This document shows positions 57,107-64,000 of a stretch of DNA of 64,000 nt, one piece after another. This DNA comes from Siderastrea radians (lineage: Eukaryota > Cnidaria > Anthozoa > Scleractinia > Rhizangiidae), in the NCBI GenBank assembly GCA_964017195.1, contig OZ024898.1:12725557-12789556 (forward strand), in the 5' to 3' direction. Every line of letters starts with the position of its first letter. Within the stretch, counting starts at the first letter, position 1. The notes below the pieces were generated by a model. That model saw only the letters and a list, made by a program, of their open reading frames with translations. It was not told where the DNA came from and made no database searches. The position numbers and the translations under genes are program-made.

Positions 57107-60100
57107 TCGACTTTTAGTGGCCCTGGTCAGTTTTAAATCGCCACTGGCGACTGGGCGACTGCCATTTTTTAGCCCTGAATGTTTTTTTTTTCACTGATCC
57201 TTTTTTTCTGTTCTAGGCATATATGCCAGCAGTGATCAGTGATGCAGCATTTTCTTACAGTGAAGTTAAGGTACGTGGAAGATATCAGTTAATATATAAT
57301 TAGCCCAGCTTACGTATCTAATTGTTCAGTAAATTGAACTGGATTGAATGCAGTGATTGGGTTAATTTGGGTTCGGTAGTTGAACACAATTGATGACCAA
57401 AAATATGCCTATATATACAGCTGTGTTTGATTCCATTCAATTTCTGAACCCAGTCAAACATAATTAAACAGTTTTAAAATCATTCAAGTATATAGATTTA
57501 GCCAAGCCTTAAAAGTGGAGCTCCAATTTTTATTTGGCAATCCTATTATTCACAATGGAAAATAAAAATTGAACCAAGGATAAAATTGAACCACAACATT
57601 TACATGAGTGTGCCATCAAGACTTCCAGTTGGGTGGCAATGAGAGCCTTTACATCTGGACTTAAGGGAGGAGACTCTTAATCACCACATTGTTGCTGTGG
57701 GAAGTTCCTCAGAACCATCATATCTTGGAAACCCTATTACTTCCACAGATAAGCTGCTTGGCCACGTTTGTTTTATGGGAAAGGTTTTCAAGATTTTCAA
57801 GTCACAACCATATTCAGCATGTCATTTGACCAGAACAGAAAAAATGCTAAAACTCAAACAGCATACAGTTCTCGCTATTGTAAACATTGCTAACATTTAA
57901 AGATTATCAGGATGCAAAATTTTAAGCAACAGTTTCTAGAAATTTGCTTTATTATTAATATAAAAGTTGTGATGGCACAAGCACATATCTTTATACATTT
58001 TTGTGCTGTAGTTCTTCTATTCTTTGTAAAAACAGTAATTGCATGCTTCAGATTGTAAAGAAGGGTGGGGCGATTCGCAAAAAAGTCGGAACTTTACTAG
58101 TTTCCTCTTAGTTTTACTGATTTTCTTTTTAATGTGCAGTTGCATGGGACTGGCAGTAGCTATGCGTGCACAATGTTCAGTTGTGGAATTCATATGTTCT
58201 TCTTCATTACTTCACCAATATAGTGGCAGGAAACGCTGAAAACAGCGTATGACAGAATACCATCCACAAAAATCCCTTAGCAACAATGCGAGATTTGTAG
58301 TTAAGAATCTCCCCTCCTCAAGTTACAAAATCCTTTTTTCACGGTGATGTGAGATTTATCTGGATGGCAATATGGTTAATTACAGGGGGGTAACTTAATG
58401 CAGAATGAATCAAATAGTTACACCATGTTTACGTGATACCGGTATGAACTCACCCAGGTATGGCTTGCACTGTTACGAGATTTTGTGTTGTAATCATATA
58501 ACAAATACAGAGAAGCAAGAGGGAACTGGGGTGAACTTGTAGCAGAATGAAAAGCATACAATGAACTGGTGTCATGCAAACACCCCCTCAGACTAAAGTT
58601 GAGCAGCTCTCAAGAATGTTTAACAACATCCTCAGATACCCAGGGGCAGTAAAACCCTGATTTCATTAAAACAGTGTAAACTCAGACTGGTGCAATTTTG
58701 TTTACATGAGACCAGTCTGAAATTCAGACTGGCATAAGTATTTACATGAGACCAACCATCTTGAAAAATACAGTTTACCTTACATCCACTTGGATTGCTT
58801 CAATGCCACTTATTTAAATGCACATGCTCAAAACTGAAAACAAATACCGTAAACTGCCGCTTACAAGCCCACCTGCTTACAAGCCCCCCCCCCCCCCCCC
58901 CCCCGGCTATAGGCCCATCCACCTGTAAACAAAAAATACATCCGGAAATATGCCACCCCCCCCCCCCCCAGATATAAGCCCTCCTCTAGTTTTCCCTGTT
59001 TCCTTAATATTAAGCACTCTCACAGAAAACTGCAAAGATTAACTCTGAGCTTCTGTTTTGTTATGTTCCGGTTACGTTCGCGTTGTTGCAGTTTTGATTT
59101 TGTTGTTAAAATTGAAGTGAATTCGATTTATTGTGACATTTCAAAGGTTAATTACAAACTGGTACATTAAAAACGTATTTCGATCAACACTGCTGTGGCT
59201 CATTTTGTAACTTTTTTCTTATCCCGCTTATAAGCCCCCCCAGATATAAGCCCCTCCATTTATAAGCCCACCCAAAACCCCTTACAAAGTTGTATCAGCC
59301 TAGGGCTTATAAGCGGCAGTTTACAGTGTCTTACATTTGGGGTAGTTTTTCATGCGAGCGTGCATGCTCAGTGCATGACACGGCATGACACGGCATGACA
59401 TAATGCCAATTTTGTGAATTGTGTGCGCAGTATGGATGCGCAGAAAAAAATTGCGCAAATATCCTTAGAACCTCCCTAAAGCCACGGGCTTACTTTTGGC
59501 AACTGAGGTAATTAAACTCTGCTTTGTTTCCCATACAGGTTTTTATTCCATCAACCTGATGTCAGAAAAAATATGGCAGTTTATTGTAAGGCTTTGGTTA
59601 ATAAATTTGTACTCTTAGCTACATGTATGTTCCCAGGCAGACATTATCAATTGAAATAAAAAATTTTAAGAGCAGTTTTGAAAAAAGGTTTTATATTTTT
59701 GTTTTTTTTTTGGTAAATTTTGATGTTGGTGATTAGTTTGACTGTATCCACATACACTTCATGTTCCCTCAGTAACACATCCATACACCAGTAGCATTTC
59801 AGTTATTTGGGAGTAACCCTACCCCCCCCCCCCCCACACACACAAGCACACACACAACTAACTTCCCAGGAATAATGATTCAGACTTGTTTACTTGAATT
59901 CACTTGACAGGGAAAACTATTTCAAATGATGGATTCACCACAGTCTGATCCCCTCTTGTCAGTTCATTACATGACAGGTTTCTGACTATCCTGAAATGAT
60001 TTATGAAGAGGCTTTTCTTTTTGTTTCTCTTTGCTACCAGATTATGACAATCAGTAATATTGCTCATTGGTGACATTAGATGCAGTGTAAAGGCTAATGA

Positions 60101-61290
60101 TCAAACCAAAAACAAATTCAACCACAAGATTTACTACCATCACAGTCAGGGGTAGTAACATAGTGAGTCATAATCTGTGCATCAAATAAAGTCACTAGTG
60201 GTTACTGGACCATTTGTTATTCGCATTGGCAACACTGTTAGTCACAAATTTTTAATTGACTGATTGACCAATTTATCAACTAAGTGGTTGAGTGGTTGAT
60301 TCATGACTGATGGGTACTTAAAGAGATTGATTTTAATATAATAGTCCCTGGGCATCAATAAGAGTAAACAAGGTACATTGTTATTCCACTATAGCATCAG
60401 TTTATCATATAAGGGGGAAACACATACATGAGGGTATGAGTGTATTGCACTGTAGTGTCCCGGTTTCAAATCACTCATTGAATAAATCATTTAAAATGAT
60501 AGGCAAATATTGTAGTGGAATAATAAATATCATTCAGTGGTTTTACAGATAATGGTCAAGGACATTTTACCGGTACTCATTGCTCGCATTTTTTCTCGCT
60601 CTATACCACACAACTTATCTGTCAAACCACTTAATAAGGTGGAGGTATTTTTCAATTAGTACCTTGTCTATGCAATTTGACAACTCTGCAAAAATGTAAA
60701 TAAATTAAACCGTAGACTTGTGGCAGAGAAAAGGCCGAGGTAAGGTGAACAAAAATAATTATTGTGCCCAATATTTAAGTTTACAACCTAAAACTGGGGC
60801 TTATTTAGAATTTTGTAAAACAGGTTCATACCTGCCATCCATCCCCATTTAATGAGAATTGTCCCAATTTTGGAGTTTCAAAACCTAAAAAAATCGGGAC
60901 ATTCCGATTTTCCAGGAAAAAAAAAGACAATTTGGAACTGGATTATTAAAGATTGGCCTTCAATTGGTCTTTTTTGGACTTTTCTTTTGTTTTGTGCAAT
61001 ACATGTGGTGCTTGGGACCATTAAACAACACCTGAGAATTCTAATACTAAGACAGTACAGTACAGGCAATATTTTTAAAAATTAATGCAAAAACCCTAGA
61101 GCATCCTAGACCCTGCTCAGTGTTGGGGGGCAGTCGGGGGGGGCAGGGCACTACCCCAGGACTGGGGTTAGCATGGGGGGGGTGGTCCCTATTTCTGATT
61201 TTATAAGGTTGCCAGGTATGCAGATTCTAATTTGATGAGAGGTGTATTTACTAATAATTACCTAAACTATAATATTGCTGTCAGGTACCA
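57107..61290. repeat. Segmental duplicate block, copy 2 (homologous to 3793-7190)
   Basis: See the block at 3793-7190. Begins with the second copy of the 355-bp repeat (57187-57541) and ends near an (AAT)n/(AAAT)n run at 61297-61393. A putative last exon of an unknown gene (acceptor then TTTTTATTCCATCAACC, stop, AATAAA about 110 bp later) is shared near 5636 and 59537. Confidence 0.85.
58848..59328. mobile_element. TIR element with GTAAACTGCCGCTTAYAAGC ends
   Basis: Left GTAAACTGCCGCTTACAAGC, right inverted GTAAACTGCCGCTTATAAGC. Interior has runs of C and repeated TATAAGCCC motifs. Absent from the 3.8-7.2 kb copy. Confidence 0.8.
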
Positions 61291-61296
61291 CTTGAG

Positions 61297-61347
<51 letters not shown>

Positions 61348-61393
61348 ATAATAATAAATAAAATAAATACTAATAAATAAATAAATAAATAAA
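61297..61393. repeat. (AAT)n and (AAAT)n microsatellite
   Basis: About 95 bp of AAT units followed by AAAT units, immediately before the right end of the 8.4-kb insertion. Confidence 0.9.
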
Positions 61394-61492
61394 AATTGGA
61401 GTTCCGCTTTTAGGCTTGGCTAAATCTATATATTTACTTATTACATCGTATTGAACTTTGAACTTCGTATTACATTGTGTATTTTACGTTTG

Positions 61493-62106
61493 TTATTGTC
61501 TGTTCTGGTAAAAAACTGCTTTAACAGGTACAGCAATAACAACAACCGAAAACACGCTGATACGGTACTGAAAAGTGGCTATACAAAAGGAAATATCATA
61601 TAATTTGCGCCAAAAAATGTTTTTAATTCTGAACCAACCAGAACCTATCGCATGTAACTCGAGCCATGCATGATGCCAACGATTGCTCTTAATTATACGT
61701 CTTAACTCAAGAATTAATCCACTTGATGGACCAAACTCCTTTATGAGCCGTCTTACACCGATTACACCAGGGGATCCGTCACAGTAGTATATTTTCGGTA
61801 GCAAGTAAGTGAATGTATCGACGCACTGGCGAAATCAAGAGCACACATTCCTAAGTAGCTGAAAAAGGATGCAGGCATCACTGGGGTTTGAGTTGCTGCA
61901 AGATCGTAGAGCTGTTTCAAAAATCATGGCAATTACTTCGTTTGGAAGGTGGTCAAATGAACATTTCCCTTCGCTCCTACTTTGCTGATTATCATTCTGA
62001 TTCTGATTCTCGTATATGCCATCGCAACCGCCCTCCTTTGCTGTCTGGTCCTCTCTGTTGGCTCCACCATTCGTTTTTGTTTTCTCATTTGTCATTATTT
62101 TCTTCC
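61493..62106 (-). pseudogene. OTU/F-box gene of element G, copy 2 (5' part lost)
   Basis: Equivalent to the F-box half of 24587-25837: FDHLPNEVIAMIFETALRSC, the same TGA in NVCS-stop-FRQC, and WHHAWLELHAIGSGWFRIKN; here the downstream frame continues open to about 61493. The match to copy 1 stops abruptly at 62106 (TTTCTTCCG), removing the OTU catalytic part. Confidence 0.75.
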
Positions 62107-62368
62107 GATTTTAAATCTGTCTTTCATTGGAAATGCGTTTGCCTGGCCTTAAACGTTAACCGGATAGCTTAAGACAAAATTGGCGTTAAACGAATAGCTC
62201 AAAACGATTGAACACTGTAAATGACCGGCAAAAACCTAAGAAGAATTAGAACCTAGCTAGCCGAAAGCGATACCGTAAACACCGGCAAAGGAGTCATTTG
62301 CGCCTCAACTCCGCACAAGTTTCCGGTAATTAAACAAAAGCGAAATTGTCACACATAAACAAAAACTG

Positions 62369-63517
62369 TAGCCTGTTCCAGGCGTTCAGATAGTGGAGCG
62401 CGAGCGAAGAATATAGCGAGCGAAAGAGCGGGAAAAACGAGGGGAGGCTGGGGAAGAGGACGAGGGAACGCCTGTGAAATTAATTTTAAAAAGCTCATGA
62501 CGGTATACCCTCTGATTGGCCAAATTTGACACCTCCTGTCAACACCAGAGGGTTGTTGACGCGGACAAGAAATGCGATATGGCGTGCCTGTGCGAAAGTC
62601 ATCCTCCATCGAGTCACGGACGATTGAACATCCGTTTACGGCAAGCGCTTAACGATTTCCCAAATGTGGATACTTTACAAATGGAATAAAAAGATTGTCT
62701 TCAAAACGTGTTTCTGGGAAGAGGTCTCATCGCCATTCTTCCAACAGGATTTAGAAATAGCTTGATCTTTCAACTTTTTCCAAGGTTAATCAACACATTG
62801 CAAAGAAACGCTGTTTCTAAGATAATTGTGGTCACACCGCTTGTCGCAATCATGAAAGACCAAGTAGAACAGCTTCAAAGCATCGGAATTAGAGCGCTGG
62901 CTATCGGAGTAGATGAAGAAGAAGACGACGAAGAAGCAGGAAAAATGGATCGGCTAGATTGTTTATGAAAGTCCTGAAAGCCTGCTGTCGAAGGAATGGA
63001 GAAAAGAACAACAACAAACATATCGTAGCCATCGCAATCGATGAAGACGACGAAGTTCATTCCGTCACAGAGTGAAAAGCTTTCTATTCATCAATTTGAA
63101 AAACCGATGCGTATATAAAGTCGTCTGTGATTCTCGTTACCTTTATTGGTCCAGTAGTGGAGATGACATTTGCGTTTCCGTATCGCAGAAAATTTTGCAA
63201 TGTTCATTCAGCATGTCAGATTTCTTAAAGCATCATCTACTTTTCCCAACGCTTCAAACTCGGGTCAAACCTATTTCGGTGAGCATAATTACATAACTTT
63301 CTTGTTTACTTTGACCTGACCCTGGGTACATGTTTCACTGCCGCTGTCGGCCAGGCCTGGCTGTCGGCGGTCTAAGGTGGGCGGCATGGGCTTTTTAGAA
63401 TTAATTTCACAGGCGTTCCCTCGTCCTCTTCCCCAGCCTCCCCTCGTTTTTTTCCTGCTCTTTCGCTCGCTTTAGTTTTCGCTCGTGCTCCACTATCCGA
63501 ACGCCTGGAACAGGCTA
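62369..63517. mobile_element. Long-TIR element with captured RecQ-helicase fragment
   Basis: Ends begin TAGCCTGTTCCAGGCGTTC and remain inverted-repetitive for about 110 bp (GAGCG.GAGCGAA, GAGGGGAGGCTGGGGAAGAG). Flanks CAAAAACTG (62360-62368) and CAAAAGCTG (63518-63526) look like a 9-bp target duplication with one mismatch, as in Mutator-like elements. The interior carries a helicase fragment and no transposase. Confidence 0.8.
62705..63070 (+). pseudogene. RecQ-type helicase fragment (Walker A altered)
   Basis: The frame from about 62708 reads LIAILPTGFRNSLIFQLFPR (helicase motif I region; RecQ proteins have GFGKS where this has GFRNS, so the nucleotide-binding lysine is lost), then IIVVTPLVAIMKDQVEQLQS (motif Ia), an acidic EEEDDEEAG segment and, after a frameshift, SPESLLSKEW and VAIAIDEDDEVHSVTE (motif II region; DEDD in place of DEAH-like). 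The remaining helicase motifs are missing. It is a captured gene fragment inside the long-TIR element. Confidence 0.75.
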
Positions 63518-63617
63518 CAAAAGCTGAAAATGTCATGCTACAAAGGCTAATATCTTAAGTTTATGCTAATTTGGGAGCCGAAAAGTGCCAAGAACAACTT
63601 GCGTTGTCGATAACTAT

Positions 63618-64000
63618 TCACTGTCACACTGAGTAGCAATAAAACTGTGTTGCTTTGTTGCCTCGAAATTTGAAAATAGTTTTAGATTTCCGCCGAGAGA
63701 ATGATGATCTGGTCACACGGCGATCCAGCGCCTCCCCGGGAGGAGCGTTGCGTGACGACATTTTAAAAAAAAGAAGAGGAACTGTACTTTGACGGCCAAA
63801 TGGAAGTTCTGTATTTATTTTCCTATTTTCCGACTGCTTTTCCCATTTTGCAGAATTCTGCTTTTCGGTTTGTCATGATTCTTAATGCTGCTTTATGGCA
63901 TTCCTTCCAGTTTTCACTTTCAGTGACCGGCGTGTGAATTTTAGAGCAAATAGCGTCATTGTTAGCGGGTCCGCGAAAAAAGAGGAATTTTTGTCGCCGT
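63618..64000. other. Element G copy 2 interior: unoccupied counterpart of nested sites
   Basis: Colinear with 26316-26460, then 26696-26709/34142-34266, then 35958-36030 of copy 1. It therefore shows the sequence before the SINE, the LINE and the 1.7-kb insertion arrived. No gene. Confidence 0.85.

Larger units (their letters stand above)
53058..61430. mobile_element. 8.4-kb insertion in G copy 2 with GGAGYTCC-type ends
   Basis: G copy 1 reads GAACTTTAATTACTTGTTAC continuously (about 24520). Here the left side stops at GAACTTTAA (53057) and the right side resumes at TTACTTATTACATCG (61432). The left end begins TAGCGGAACTCC, the right end has GGAGTTCCGCT followed by TTTAGGCTTGGCTAAATC. An inverted form, GATTTAGCCAAGCC with GGAGCTCC, also occurs inside at about 56440-56470 and 57508-57537, so related ends are nested. 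It contains an STPR-type exon pair, 92-bp tandem repeats, MITEs and the block homologous to 3.8-7.2 kb. Confidence 0.65.
52263..64000. mobile_element. Element 'G' copy 2 (right end beyond window)
   Basis: The left end (52263-52395) and following sequence to 53057 match 23737-24528 at high identity; the match resumes at about 61432-62106 (against 24529-25202) and at about 63618-64000 (against 26316 onward). It is split by an 8.4-kb insertion (53058-61430). It has lost the sequence equivalent to 25203-26315, which is replaced by 62107-63617. It lacks the LINE, the DM transposon, the SINE and the recombinase relic. Confidence 0.8.

Overview
This is a eukaryotic, AT-rich, intron-bearing and extremely transposon-dense window. 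The element types (Penelope-like elements, an L1-like and an L2/CR1-like LINE, a DD37E mariner, many foldback MITEs) and the leucine-rich-repeat exons with a GVFDNNTEL signature suggest an anthozoan cnidarian, probably a stony coral. That is inference from the sequence alone. There is no operon structure, rRNA gene or CRISPR array.

1-17 kb: older repeats. These are Penelope fragments (482-940, 7245-7821), an L1-like LINE relic split by later insertions (9065-13330), several foldback MITEs, and a block (3793-7190) duplicated at 57.1-61.3 kb.

17-52 kb: three units of a tandem segmental duplication (about 17.0-23.74, 37.74-45.32 and 45.33-52.26 kb). Each carries one phase-matched 72-bp leucine-rich-repeat exon on the minus strand (18842-18913, 41748-41819, 48689-48760) and a broken copy of an unrecognised plus-strand gene 'U'. 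The array looks like exon-by-exon growth of an LRR gene. Unit 2 contains a mariner with a clean TA insertion; the unit 3 copy supplies the empty site.

23.7-36.7 kb: a transposon-like element 'G' is inserted in gene U. It has long inverted ends built from GCATTTTGTAATAA-like repeats and encodes a decayed OTU/F-box protein. Inside G lies a LINE (26710-34141, 9-bp target duplication). Inside the LINE lies a 4.5-kb TA-flanked element (27443-31952) with about 30-bp inverted ends. That element carries a Tc1/IS630-type transposase (minus strand) head to head with an intact two-exon gene (plus strand) encoding a DM zinc finger, a DMA/CUE-like domain and a C-terminal zinc ribbon. A further element is nested in the transposase, and a 119-bp MITE sits in the DM-gene intron. 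A transposon carrying a DMRT-like gene is the most striking object here.

52.3-64 kb: a second copy of G, running off the window. It is interrupted by an 8.4-kb insertion (53058-61430) with GGAGYTCC-type ends, a 23-residue-periodic STPR-like exon, tandem and direct repeats, and by a gene-capturing long-TIR element (62369-63517) with a RecQ-helicase fragment. The end of this copy (63.62-64.0 kb) serves as the unoccupied version of the site holding the LINE and a recombinase relic in the first copy.

The only protein gene that looks intact is the DM-domain gene. The LRR exons are intact individually. Everything else with coding similarity is broken.
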